A DNA stretch of 60,000 nucleotides, from the NCBI GenBank assembly GCA_903813345.2, contig CAIIXF020000003.1, positions 21,158,931 through 21,218,930 on the forward strand, read 5' to 3'. Of this stretch, positions 37,601 through 52,600 are shown one piece after another (the stretch's first letter is position 1; the number at the start of each line of letters is the position of its first letter). The notes under the pieces are model-generated. The model was not told where the DNA came from. It made no database searches and saw only the letters and a list, made by a program, of their open reading frames with translations. This DNA is from Owenia fusiformis. Lineage: Eukaryota; Annelida; Polychaeta; Sabellida; Oweniidae. The position numbers and the translations under genes are program-made.

Positions 37601-40600
37601 GATATTGTGGTAAAGTATTTCAGTATTGAATGACATATGAAATGTCAGTTGAGTGAGTATCTATTTAAGCCTCCATAGTAATTATTAGAATTTTGCCTTT
37701 CTCTGTTTGTAGTCTTTTCACTTTTTTTCCAATTTACACTGTGCACGTACAGTATAGGGTACACGCACAGTGCTCACACCATATATATTTCATTGACCCA
37801 GGATTGAATAAAATACTTGAAAAACTTCCCTCATCCAAATGCATGGGAATCTCCATGGGAAATAAGCAAAATTAAGGATACCCATTGGATGATTAATATT
37901 TATTGATTTACCACCACCAAAGCATTGTTAATTGAATTGATTGCAATTATCTTTTAGTTTAGCTTGTTATGTCACATTATTATTACATTGGGAGTTCTCT
38001 TAAAGCCACACATAGACATTTTACCTATATTTTAAAACCCCCAAAAAAGTAATAAATATGACACTGTGCTATAAAAAATGAGATAGAGAAAATATTGTGG
38101 CTCAGAAATAAAGAAAACATGATCGCCACGGCCGGGATTCGAACCTGCAAAATCAAGATTGCAAGACTGATTCCCTAACCATTCTGCCACTGCCTCAACC
38201 AAGGAGGATTGGCTCCCAGAGTGCACCACCGATATTCTGTCCCATATATGGGTATGTCGTAATACAAAATTCGAATTCAAACAGCCGCCATTTTGTTCAC
38301 TTCAACATTTAAATCGTGAATTTTGGTCTTATTTCCAAACGAAAAATTCCAAAACTCACAAGAAATGATCGAGATATTGGTTCGAATCTTTTGAACTGTT
38401 TATTTTGAATTTATAGTCGGTTTTAATTTCAGAAAATAACGACATTTTTCATTGTTGGAAAATATCGAGTTTCGATCCTGGGAGCCAATCCTCCTTGGCC
38501 TCAACTGAACTTTCAAGATGCATTTTTAGTATTATTCTTAATTTCAGAAAAATGTTTTTCCTCTACACCACAATTATTAAATAGTAGTAAATAATCATGG
38601 TAATAATATTACAATACATATCTGAGTAAATATTCTAAGCCAAATTCAGAATCAGTGCTGTTAATCCAGTTTTTATTTTGAGAATCTACTTCCTGTCATG
38701 ACTGTCAAAAAAACATGGCTTCCAAAACAAAATTCTTGCTTCCAATATTTTCAAAATGATATATATTCATGGATCAGCTAATTTTGGAACCTGAAGCCAT
38801 CCTAATAGAAAGGTAAGACTATTTTCTTGAAAAGTATTTCTTGAAATCCCCAATTTCGGCCTCTGAAGTGTAAGAAAGTCACTTTAATTGATTTTTTTTT
38901 GTATATTATTATCTCATTTTCTGTTACCCATTTATTATTGATTTGTTTTTTACTCAATTTTGTAAGGTTGCTTATCTTTACATTCACACAAACTTGTTTT
39001 CAATGGCAAAACATGCTATTTTATTTTCTGGATTCTTGAAAATTCAGAATAGTGTTCATCATAGCAAGTGTTTTCAAAGTTTCTTTTTTCGTAGTGCATT
39101 GGAGATAATAATTTTGTTTGCGGGAGAAAGATTTTAGAGTTGTTGAGATACAGGTTACTGCATTGAAATTTTATTCAGAATTTTTCGAAACATACAATAA
39201 TATAATCATATCAGAATTTGAGTTTTGAAGAAACGTTGACATTATGAAGAATTTGGAATTTGCACAGTACAGACATTCAAATATTTACCCATTTGATTCA
39301 ACAAAAAGTAGACTGAAAAGTTAGAGAGTATATTTTAAAAGATTTTGAAATCTCAATACTGAGAGGCTAGTATGTCAGTGGTAACCAACAAACAAGGTAT
39401 TTTGTAAATAGAATCCTTGACATAGTTTACTTAAACTATTATTTCAACTACTTCATTAAAGACCCCATATTAGTTTAAACCAATTTGGCTTAAATTGTAG
39501 TCTCAACCAATATTACCAAAATGTGATATGTGAACCTTTTTTTATTTCAAAATGTGTTTTTAAGGATAGCTTGAAAAAGAGGACATTTAAATCTACAAGA
39601 TGTAAAAATATCACAATTGTCCGAAGTAGGGGTAATGAGCAGTAGAGCGATTCAATAAAATACAAGTCTCGATTGGGAGAAAGGAGTTCATTAGTGTACT
39701 GCGCTAATAATTTTTTATGAAAAATCTAGAAATATCACCTTAATTGGCTGTTCAGATTGACTATTCAAAAGAAAAAATTCATTTCAAAATTAAGTTCTCA
39801 TAGAAACCATTGGTACAGTAATATTTATAACAAAATATATACTTCCTTTAATCAACCTATTTAGACAATCAACATTGGTTTATATTTGAAGTTAAGCATA
39901 TTTAGAAAAGATTGACATAGAAAAAGAATTCAATTTTTCAAAATGACAAATAGTAAATGAATGATAAAAACATATTTTCGAACTGAACATGGGGCCTTGA
40001 AACAAAGAGCTACAAAGACTCTATGATAAAATGTCTTCTTACCAAAACTGACAATTGGAGATTATTAGAATCAGCCTCCAGTCAGTATCGTCTCATTGAC
40101 GCTGCATTGACTGCGGCCTAGAATTCAAAATAATTTGGTCGGGTTGGATTTTCCTTCTCTACCCAATAAAAGTTGTTTGAATTTCCCTTTAGTAGAGTTG
40201 AAACAGCTGCACTGCTAATTCATTAAACCATTTATGGATTATGGTATAATGGCACTAATAAAATACCCCGGTAAAATATATATAGTAATTGTGTACATAT
40301 GATTGATTTGCCTTATCCAAAAAGTGCACTTTTTTACAGTGTGTTTTATATTATATATTAGTAGTACTAAATGAATACTTCACTCAGAATACCTGTTGAT
40401 TTTTAAATATTCTCTTGAGATTGGATAAAAAATACAGCTTTAACTGCATGAATTTGCAGATTTAGTGTACAAGTACAATTAAAATGTGAAAAGTGTTTGT
40501 GAAGGGACATTTCTTAATTTCAAGTCATATTAATAGGTCTTGGTCAGCATACAGTGTGGCTATCACATTTGTGTGTATATTTATCATTTCGTTTTGGATA

Positions 40601-43600
40601 GGACCAGATTTATTTAAAACATTTTTGAGAACACATTGTCATTGTGGCTGATAATTGTTTAGCTGATATAGATATATCTGCAGGAATAAATAGAAATAAT
40701 AAATTGTTCTTTCACGTATAAAATAACAAAACTTTTTTTAAAGAAATTTTTAAAGGTAACTGACACTTACATACTTTGCAAGTGCATTGCCATTATTCTA
40801 CCCAGTTCTTGCAAAGCACATTGCAAAATCAAAGCACCCAATTGGTTGAGGCAGGTCACATGATAGGCAATCAGTGCCCTTCTATAATCCTCCTCAGGAA
40901 TCAATAATATAAAAAATATTCTTTAAACAATAATTGAGAGCCACACTCGTAGGTGACCTCGCTTAACATTATACATATTCCGTCCTAACTTTATCCATTT
41001 GTTTTAACAATTATTGAGAAAAAAAGAACAAAACAGTTGATGGTTGTAGAATTAAATCAAGTTAGTTTAATGTAATCCATAGAGTAAAGATTTGGGGTTT
41101 TTGGTAATTCTCATTTTTAATTGTATTGCATGCTATTTTATTCTAAGGATCAATTATATTAACTTTGAAAGGTTTCCAAGAGCAACCAACACTATTGACT
41201 TCTGTTTGATGGCAACGCATAAAACACATTTAAGAGAAGCATCTTGCTGTTTCGCTGCATTTACAGATTAGAAGAGATAGATATTGAAGCATATTTTGAC
41301 GACTTTTTTCACTTCATATATATAATATATATAAATAAAATGGTAAGTTATTTTTATTATTTATTTACTCATTTATTAATCTTGTATAATTAAAAGTATT
41401 TTAAGTTGATTTTATAATTGATATTGGGGATGTCATTGACAGAGACTTTCAAAATGTTACAATTGTTCTCTTACGATTGAGTCATTGTATCCATGGTAAC
41501 AACAATTGATTTAGGAGTTCTCACATTTATGAAATTTTTAGAAATATTTCAGAATATATCATATAATTAACATGTATAATATACATGCAAAATGCTTGAA
41601 CAATTTGTACAGCTAGTTATCTGTTATCTATTCTTTTCAGAATTTCTACATCCTTGCTACAGTACTGTGTTTGGTCATTATTCAAGAGGGTAAGGAAAAC
41701 ATTGTTTTATTTCATCATTTTGATCAAAGAATTAATCAACTATCAAACTATGTTTCATTATCTTTACTTTCATTTCATATTTGAAATAATTATTCATTAC
41801 TTTAAAGATAACATAATTTAAAATGAAAGGTTTATTATTAGAAAACATAGAAATAAAACAGCATCTAAAAACAATAAGAATCAACAACCATAACCTACTA
41901 CAATTTAAAAAAATCATTTTACTATGAATACATCATCAACCCACATATTGTCACTGAAAACTTGTTAATCTAATACTTCAGCAAACTCTTTTTAATAATA
42001 AAATTTAACCTATAAATGTGCCTGCATAATATTGTGTTTTATATTGTATTTGTATTATATTGTGCTATATATTTTAATTGTATTTATTTATATTGTAGCC
42101 TCATGCCACTTGCTGTGTCGTGATGATGCTGACTGTGAGAGTCTTGGCTCCACCCTTCTCTGCATTAAAGGAGCCTGTGGTCATGGTGTATGTGGCTGCC
42201 AGAGAGGCTTTGCAGCACGGTTTGCAGGTTCTGAGCCAGACAGACTAATGAAGTGTGTTGAGTGTAAGTTCTGTTGAATTTTCACTAATATTGCAGAATA
42301 TGACAGTTATATTGCACTATATGACAGTTATATTGCACAATATGACAGTTGCATTGCACAATATGACAGTTATATTGCACTATATGACAGTTATGTTGCA
42401 CAATGTGACAGTTGCATTGCACAATATGACAATTATATTGCACTATATGACAGTTATACTGCACTATATGACAGTTATATTGCACAATATGACAGTTGCA
42501 TTGCACAATATGACAGTTATATTGCACTGTATGACAGTTATGTTGCACAATATGACAGTTGCATTGCACAATATGACAGTTATATTGCACTATATGACAG
42601 TTGTATTGCACAATATGACAGGTTTACTGCGCTATATGACAGTTATATTGCACTATATGACAGTTGTGTTGCACAATATGACAGTTATATTGCACAATAT
42701 GACAGTTATATTGCACAATATGACAATAATATTGCACAATATAACAATTATAATTTTCAACTTTCATTTACATGTATATTTATATTTCATTTTCTTAAAT
42801 GAATTAGTTTTTATAGGGAAGAATTAGAACTTTGAATACAATCATTTCAAGAGATTGAATGGCAGTTGATAAGAAGGTAGTTGAAAACTATTTACATACT
42901 ATGTATTCTGGTTCCAAAATATCAAGGGGATCCTCAATTGTTCTTTCATATGTCCAGTAGCTCCTTTTAGTTTAAATAATTATTAGTCATATTTATGAGA
43001 GGTATCTTTGTTGCAGTGAAAAAGATTGGAGAATCATGTTCAACTGATTTACTTGGAGCACAGGGGGTATGTGGAAGTATAGGATCAAAATGTGACCATA
43101 CAGAACAGAAATGTATGTGCTCAACCGGTGTACCAATATTTGGAGGTGAAGCTTGCTCAAGTGAAACAAATCCAATTACCCTACCATCTTCGACTGCAGG
43201 AGATGGACCAGGAACCTGTACTGGCTCTTCAGCAGAGAATGATTATGACACATTTGGTGGAGGCTATACATATGGAAGCTATGCTATGGATGGACTGTAC
43301 TCAACATGCGCTTGTCCTCAGGGCCAAAAATCTGAAATTACAAATGCATTCGGCAGTCAGTTCCTTGGGAAGAAAACGATCAACTGTGTTCAGAGTAAGT
43401 ATGAAACAAGCATTTAAAATATGAGTGTCATTCAATGATGAAAGTGAAAATACCTTCATTTCATTTACATGCTTATCAGTTTATCAAACAGAAATATTTC
43501 TAGGTATTAAGTATGTTAAAAAACTTACATATTGTATTTTGAATTTATTCTTGATACTTTAAAGTATGCAATTTTTAAGTACTTTGAAATATATGTGTGT

Positions 43601-46600
43601 TTATCGTAAAATTTTGTCTTTATTGTTAAAATTAAACAAAATGAATGAATTAAAAACATTATTATGTGAATAATGGTACCTTGACTTATTTTCTCTTTTT
43701 ATTTTGCTTAAAATTAGCTGTTTGTATTGCCCTTGTATTAACATACATAGATTAATTATTTGTTATTATTTGAAGTTGAATTCCACACAGTTGAATAATA
43801 TCACCTGCCTAAATTCAAATTGCATGAATTCAACGTTGGCCAATCTGAAAGCTTTACTATGATCTTGTATTTTGTACTCTGACTAATCACAAGCATACTT
43901 TGTTTGTAGTTAAACATGGAGATTTGTGCTTAAATGATGATGACTGTCGTCTCAACTCTGGAAGTCAGATGACATGTAGCGCTAGTGGTGTATGTGAATG
44001 TGAAACATCGGCACATGTTCCTAATTATGAGAAGACTCAGTGTCGACCAGGTTTGTTAACATTTATTCCCTTGTAAATTTGGATTATTTTTAATATTTCT
44101 ATGCATATGGTTTGTTAATGTTATTGATGTTAAATAGATTACAATTTGATACAATAATAAGATGTTTTAAAAATAATGTGATAGAATTTAAAATTAGTGT
44201 TCCCTCTTCACAATAGATTTTAAATAAAAGATAAAATATTTGTCTATGCGTTGCAATCCAAAATGTATCTCCATCAAAATCTTTTGATGTGCATAGCTGT
44301 ATATTGACAATGCTATGTTTTAAAAACATGAAGTCTTTTTGGATCAAAATTGTATCTCCACCAAAATCTTTTTGAGGTGGAGAGTTATATATTGTCAATG
44401 TAGTGCAAACATGAAGTCGTTTTTGGCAAGAAAGGAATTTGATAATATTTAATGTTATATTGCTGTCTTTAGTTCAATACCAGATTTCAGGTAATTATAA
44501 ATCAGTAATGTTAATGAAGTACATAAATAGGTCTTGTTTATTATTGTATCTCTCCTATTTAATTACAGGATTGTCTTTTAATGCTAACTGTGATGTTGGT
44601 GGTTCACATTGCAACGGAGATGAAGGTCTTATGTGTATGTATGGCACTGATTACTGTGACACTGACCCAGATACAACTGTTACTCGGAAATGCCTTTGTG
44701 GGCCACAGCACACAACATCAGGCTCAACTTGCAACCCAAGTAAGTAAATATTATCTCTTGAGGCTATACATATTCTGTTATTATTCTTTCATTGAAATTC
44801 TGTTAATTTAGGTTTTCTTTTATTCTTTCATTTGAATGTTTGTGGCATGGAACTCTTAACCTCTTGAATCCCTGGCTCTAAAATCGTCTGAAACCAGAGA
44901 ATTTTTCATTTTGGCCTCCTTTTGACATTTTACTACATACACCTACACAACTTTAGATGCTCAACTTAGGAAAATCAGATGACATGGATCATTTCTACTT
45001 ATTCAAAACAATTTTTGTGTAAATTGGATGAAAAATGTTCAAATAAGAGCAACTTTAGTGAAAAAATTTGTGACATATTTTCTCGTCACTCCAGGTAGTC
45101 AAGATGTTAATAGGTTTACACTGTAGAGAATGAAATGGGAATATCAAAAAAATTATGAACATCAAAAATGTAAAAAAAAATGATAGTAAGCTATAAAATT
45201 ATTTTCAGTTGGAGATGGTGGTTCTTGTCAAGGGGATCTCAACTGCAAAGGTTTCAGCAAAAACGGTATCTGTGTGGACAATACATGCCAGAATAGTAAG
45301 TATGATTCTACAATCAAATCATTTATCACAATCATACCAATTATCAACAGTCGTCAAAAAAGTTATTTTATAGTTTTTACCCCTCCCCTCCCCAATCTTA
45401 CAATTTTTTAAAATGTAAACTTGTCTTTCACTTTAATATTAAAAAATCAACACTTTTCGCTAAGGAAATCATCATTTACTTCCTCCCCTTCTAATGAAAC
45501 TTACTTTGTTATTTCAGAAATGTTGATAATTTGACACTTATTATATTTGTTCTGACTTTGGTTGATTTTATATTGTTTGTGTGTATATGAAAAACATTTC
45601 TAATTTCAGGTGGTGCCTTTGTTACCTCCAGTGCAATATTGATCCTGGCATCATTGGTTGCTGCATATATTCAACTTTAGATGATTGCTCCAACTTCAAT
45701 GAAATATAATGGGGAATACACAATAGCCATTTTCTCAAACAGTTAAATTTCCTGATTAAACCATATGAATATTGAAATCATGTAGAACGTGGAAGAACTA
45801 ATAAGTAGTCATCTCTGGATATTTGACCATTCATAATTTTTTCAAACTAATGTATCACTGCAAGTACGTACAGATAAATGGACATATAGCTTTTTTGAAA
45901 AATAAAGCAGTGAAGACTTTGAACACATATATTAGTTGAAGGCACCCATTGAAATCAGGCAGCTTCAAATGTGATATTTTCTGCTGTTTGATTAGCCAGT
46001 TCACATTGTTTGATTCTCTAAGAATAATATCATATATTATTGCAATTAAAACAATGTAACTTGAAGTGGCCACACATCAACAAGGCTTTTTCAAACAACA
46101 GTGACTTGTAAATAACTGTATATTCTTGTATTTAAATGAGTGTATATTCTTGTATTTAATAATTTTATACTTTTCCACATGATTCCTGTATATATGTCAA
46201 GATTATACATGTAGTTGAACATTTCTGTGATAATAAGAATTATTTTAATCTGTTTGTAAAAAGGACATTTTATAAGATAAGAAAGTCATTCATTCTCGAA
46301 ATACACAATTTGTTTTGTTGATTTAAAATGTGTAGACAACCCAACCCATTTTGTACATAAAGAAATGCAATGGACTGCTTTTAATTGTTTAATTGTCAAA
46401 AACACAATGCCATATTAAACTCACAGTCACTGGTTGCCACAACACTCATACTTGACATCAATCCTTTTTTCAGCCTTCATCTTATCCATTGTACTATGTT
46501 TGTTTTTTAAACTTGAATATGTATGCACAAGTGCTGAATGAAAGTTGAAATATTTTAAGATGATAAATAGAGATTGACAATGACCTTTTTATTAAAGGAT

Positions 46601-49600
46601 GGAAGTGTATTCATTCACAATAAAGCGTCAATATTACACCTTCACTTCACAATATTTATTTATCATTGTGATTTTTTCTGAATGTAATACATTGAGAAAT
46701 AGGAGTAGTTTACTTTGTTGATATACCCAAAGAAACATCTATATTATGAGGAAAAAATGGTGTGCACTTGTTTCCAAATTGAAATTCAAAATTCTCAAGA
46801 TTATTCATTTATATTAAGATATTCATTTATTTCCAACACTGTCTACCACTGTTGTCTCTAAAATCAAGTCAATGAAGTATGATTGTAGTGTTGATTTATC
46901 AATGATATGGAGTCTAATCTGGTAGCTTAGGTCTCAACATAAAAGTTTACAGTACTCTTTGTTTTCTCACTTAAACCAACATAACAGCTTATTTATTGGA
47001 AAAATATATATTTTATTTTTCACTCTAAGAACTGGAGTGCCCTAATTGCACCTACATGTAAAGAGGTGTATTTACAATTTTTTATTGCCATTGTGATTTT
47101 GTCAGACTTTAAATATGATTAATCTACATACCATAAAGCACAACCTAATCCAAACTCTCAATGCTTTAAAACCTTTATCAACTCAATTTCTCAACTATTC
47201 TAGACAAACATTTTTTGATAGTTTGCTATAAATTGCTCTTTGTGAAATCAATAATATTGTAATATATTCATGGAGACATAATATTAACACTGAACTTTAT
47301 GTACATAAATGTTGACTAAAGTGCTGCAATAATGATTTATTTACAAGTTAATATATATATACAGTAAACATTTACACCCAGATAGCGCATATTGTATTTA
47401 CAAATATCTATATTGTTTGTTTGGTGAGAATGCTTGGAGGAGTAAATCCAGACTACATTGATCAAAACCCTCAAACTTTCTCATGAATCAAGGCATTTTC
47501 GGACATGTAACAAATGAATATCAATGGTATGAATTCAATATTTTGATCAATGTCCACTATACTACAAAAGTGAAGCTGTTGCTTCTTGATATGCTTTTTT
47601 ATTTGTATTACTGTTATATTCTTGATTGTCCCAGATTATGTTATACAGATGATTGGAGTCACATTTGGAGAGTGACAGCGAGTGTGAGACATAGTAAAGC
47701 CATATTAAAGACCACAGTCATGGCACCTACAAATATATAGGAAAATGTACTCATTACTTAAAGTCATTGTTCTACATTTCGTTTTTACAGTAAATTGAGG
47801 TTACTCAAGATATCTTGATAAGTTGTGTGTCTCTTTTGGCATTTTATAAATCCACTTTGAATATATCATATCCAGATAAAATTTCAAATTCTTAGACATT
47901 TAATTGCTTTTTTTATTTTTTGTTAATAGCTCAGCAAAGAAATCAGGTAAAGTTTCATTCATACGTACCATCCTGGCATGCCCCGTCAACACATATTGCA
48001 TTCTTGCTTATGGCTTTACAATTCATATCACCATAGCAAGTCCCTCCTGTCCCAACTGAAGCAAAGAGTAATATTATACTAAAAAATGAACAATTATGAA
48101 ATTCTAATTCATTTATAACCATTTGCAATACCAAGATACCTCCTTTATTCAGTTTAAGAAGTGGATGACATCTAAATAGAAAACAGAAATTACACATAAT
48201 ATTTAATGAATATTACAAGTCTATTGACTTATACGTGGAATGTAATAAAGACTTACTCTCTGTGCATGAGGAGCCACTCTCTGTGTGGGTGGGTCCACAT
48301 CGGCATTTACTAATGGTCATGTTTGGGTTTATGTCACAGAAGCCTGTCCCATGTAGGCAAACCAGACCACTAGATCCATCACATACCTCATCGGATACAG
48401 CACCACAATCTATATCTTTTCCCACAGCTATAAAAACATTGAACAGATCAGATTTAAGTGTGGTGCTATATATCAATGATACTTAGTTGAGTATTAGTGT
48501 AGTAGGTCTGTCTTTTTTTTGACTGAATCATTGACAGTTTTATTTGAATTGTCGATTGAATGTACATTGTATATAATATTCACAGAAATGCAACTAAAAT
48601 TGTGGATTGCTAGTTTATACAGAACAGATTTATTTTAAAGAAATAAACAAGGGTTTATTAATACTTTATTTATTTAATGAGTATGTGCAGCTTTTTATAG
48701 TAAAAAATTGCATCCAAAAATGAAATGGCCTAATTTGGTGTGATATCCACACAGGATCAAGGATTAGTATGTAAATTAATTTATCAATGTTCACTTACCA
48801 ACACCACAGTTCATTTTGGAGTAGTCTGGCACATGGGTTGTGTTATCACAGGCACATTTATTATTTCTACACACCATTGTAGGTGAGAGGCAGTCAGCAT
48901 CCACTATGCACAGTTCATCATGAAGAACTGAAAAACATGAGATACCATGGTTTGCTTTATTGACTGGAGTGCATGGAGTTATAGCTTTTTAGGTTTGCTC
49001 TGTACATTTCTCAATTCACAATTTTCATTTGCAGTTGGTGTGTTATTTGGTAATGTGGTCATTGATTTTAATATATTTATACTAAATTTAGAAAAATGTG
49101 CATATACCCTTATTTCAATAAATCAAAGATCCCAAATAGTTGTTCATTGATTTAATTGTTTACATACAGAAAATTGGAATACCTTTAGATAAGTCAAGCC
49201 TTACTTGGTTCACATGTTGGGTACTTCTTGCCATGAAACCCCAGAGATAGGCTTACATCATTCCTGAGGTTAGTCCTATACCCCTGAGGACAGGAACATG
49301 AAGGATACATGGACAAGAAACCATTTCCATAACCATAGCTGGAGTAGGGACTGGAACCTGACTGGCATGTTGAGGAGCCTCCAAAGTTGTTACAACTTCC
49401 CCCATCAAAGGAGCTGCTACAGGTTCCAGATGGGCCTACCTCTGGATTTGAGTTGGCACATCTTTCTCCTCCCCATACAGAGACATAGCCACTATTGCAG
49501 TCACATCGGTTTGTCTCACTGTTGCAGTAGGAGTTACTTGCTCCACATACTCCAAGTGGTCCTAGCCCATCTGTAGAGCAACTTTCCCCAATCTTCTTAA

Positions 49601-52600
49601 CTGCAAAAAAAACTAGAAATATATCATATGACTAGTGCAGTCTCTGGTTTTCCTCTGATATCTTGTTAAAATATCTACATCTCCCCCAGGATATATACCC
49701 ATATCAGTGCATATTTCTTGATGAGAAACAATTCTCTTTATTACATCTTAGATGCTATGTTAGTACACAGTTGTGTCTGGCATTGAACACTATACAAACA
49801 AAGATTCCTTGATACATGAGAAGTTATTATTTTGTATCACCCTGTAGCCAAAAGAGGGGAATGGGATACTTACTGTCCACACATAAAAAGTTTTTCTCTG
49901 AGCCATAAAATCTTGCTGCCTTGCCTCTACTGCACCCGCATACTCCATGGTCGCAGCCGGACTTCATGCATATCAGGTCTCCCAAGTTATCACAGTCACT
50001 ATCAAATTTACACAGTCTGTGAGAAGAAACTGAAAATATGAGATTTCAGACTTAATTTTTTATCACATTATCGCAGATCTATGTGTTTTTTATTGAAATG
50101 AGATTATTATATTATGCAGTTTTGTTTGTTCAAAGTTTTCATTTTTGATCTTTTCCCCAAGTTAGTGTTTCTTTGAACAAATTGAATTTTAGTCATGTTT
50201 GACAAATTTTGAGGTAGTCGTTTTTTGTGGTATTATATGTTCCACCATGTACCTGTAGTAAGATTAATATGTATTAGGAGAGGATTCGTGTTTTTCGCAT
50301 TGAATTGGAGTGTCAGTCAGTACATTTCAATTAAATCATATACAGTCAACTTGATACAAGGGACATTTTCTATACTGACCAATTCTGTTCTTATAGAAAG
50401 GTGTATCCATTGGACAGGTTTTACTTTATTGATAAACATTGGTTAGGATCATTGTAATTTAACTGCCGTTGTAAAATGTTTTCCTGCTCATTAAAAACTA
50501 AGGACATTGATACAAACCGTTTCAATAGATTTCACAATTTAAAACAATTTCTCAAAAAGTTTATTTTGAATGTTAAATGTCATAGTCAATTTTATATGTT
50601 AAATATTTTCAAAAGTCATAGTCAATTTTAAATGTTAAATATTTTCAATAGTCTATTGTCATGCCTCTTGGCAAGCAACTTTTTATCAACTTTTAATATT
50701 AATGGAAAAGAACGTTTGAATCAACTAATAGATTGGGCAAATCGTTGACTGTTTGAATTTTTACCTTTTGCGTATTTCAGTATCAGCAAGAGATCAAACC
50801 TCTTTATGTTACATCAATATTTAACATTACTCAGACCAGTTGACTTAAAGTGGTTATTGACTACTAGTTATTTCCACCATTTAAGTGGACATCGGCCATA
50901 TTATGCAATCATTCGATTGTTTCAACCAATAAAGAGTGGGATGACATCATTTGTCCAAGAGTTGCCCATTTCACCAAGAGTTTCGTAATAATTAGCCTTG
51001 TGAGTAATGAATATACCTGATGAAGGCTATTGATTACCAATGTTTACAATCCACTCTGTTATTAGAAACATTAGCAGATTAGCCGACATTGAAAATTTTG
51101 AGCTCACGAAGAATTATGTGGAGGTGCATTGTATACATTTAATATTCAAATATTTATTCTAGCTTCTGTATTTGTGTGAAGTTCCCTATAGCTACAGTAG
51201 TTGACAATATAAAATATAAAAACCAATCTTGAACACAAGTAATGTGATCTGCTCCTGTTATAAATAAACAACAGTAATATAATATTGTGTAATTAGAAAC
51301 ACATGAATTGGATTGGTTGATTCTTTCAAGATCAAAAACATTTTTGAATTTTGATGAAGATTCATCACTCTACATTGTAAAGTGTATGAGAATGTAATAC
51401 TATGCAAATAATTTATTCTATTGAGGTTGATTCTTTCAACTTGTTTATATATTCTAGTTGAATTTTGACATTTCTTCATCTTTATCATTAATTAATAATT
51501 AATTAAAATTTTCTATGTTTGACCCGATATCTACATTTTTTAAACTTAAACTTTGTAAAGGAAACATTGGAATTCTATTATTGCTTCCAACATTTTACAC
51601 ATTCTACCAAGATTGAAAATTCAAGAAACAGATTGAAATTCTTCTGAAATAATACAACCCCTTATGCGTATTTCAAATCTACCTTGTCATTGAAATATGA
51701 ACCATTTCAGAAATATGTTTCGAAATTCCATAGATAATTGAAACAACCTTGAGAAATTTCATATTTAAGAATTGAAATAAAATTGCTATAGTATTCTATA
51801 GAACTGTGTCTGCTCTTACCTGCATTTAAAGCACATACTGCTAATAGGGCTATGAGGATCTGCTCCTGAAATGAAATTAATTTATTTTAATTTTGAATGA
51901 GAGAATCCTGAGAGACAATATTATTATTATTATTCAATAATGTATAATTTGAATGCAAGTTTTATTTAACATATAGTTAGTTGACTTACCATATTCTTGA
52001 TATAAATTCCTTATTGTGATAGATTTAAATTTGAAATGATCTAAATTACGGTTAATCACAGACTCTCCTAATTATGCCCTTTTGTTTGTTGTCAAGTAAT
52101 ATAAGCCATGGTCAGTTTTGTTTCCACAACATTGTGCTGTTGCTAGGTGAAGGGAATAAAGGGAAGGTTGCTGTGGTCAAACTCAGGCCACAACAAAGAA
52201 ATATTTGTTTAGCCCAAAATGGCATTCATTTTCTAATTAAAATATCCAATGGACTTGCCATATACATTTCAATATTATGAATTCAAAAAACAACTTTTAC
52301 AACAATACGTTTTGAAATGAAGAAATTAAGAAAATGCTACTTTTGAGAAAGATCTAGTTTCATGAGATTTTATTTGCCTGGCCTTAGCAGATGGTCAATA
52401 TTGTAATAATTGTTTCAAGGATGACCAACAGAAATTCTGATTTTAAGTTTTTCAGTAGTAAATGCAGTTGTTTTTGACACCTTAATGCTTATTATCAAGA
52501 AGGGTGGACCAAGTGTATATGGCATTTAGTTTTAAATGTATAAGATGACAATTGTACAGTAAAACATGTAAGTGGAATAATACCTGTAAAAATGTTCCAC

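Noticed and set aside
38124-38199. A functional tRNA gene
   Set aside because: A and B boxes are good, but the anticodon arm does not give a normal loop, and the flanks look like a SINE.
42290-42755. CRISPR-like array
   Set aside because: Units abut without unique spacers; it is a simple tandem repeat in an animal intron.
42255-42827. 190-aa open frame of MTVILHN repeats
   Set aside because: It is the 21-bp minisatellite read through; the same array is open on the other strand and lies in a clear intron of gene A.
48235-49576. Plus-strand frames over gene B exons
   Set aside because: Antisense shadows of the minus-strand cysteine-rich exons.
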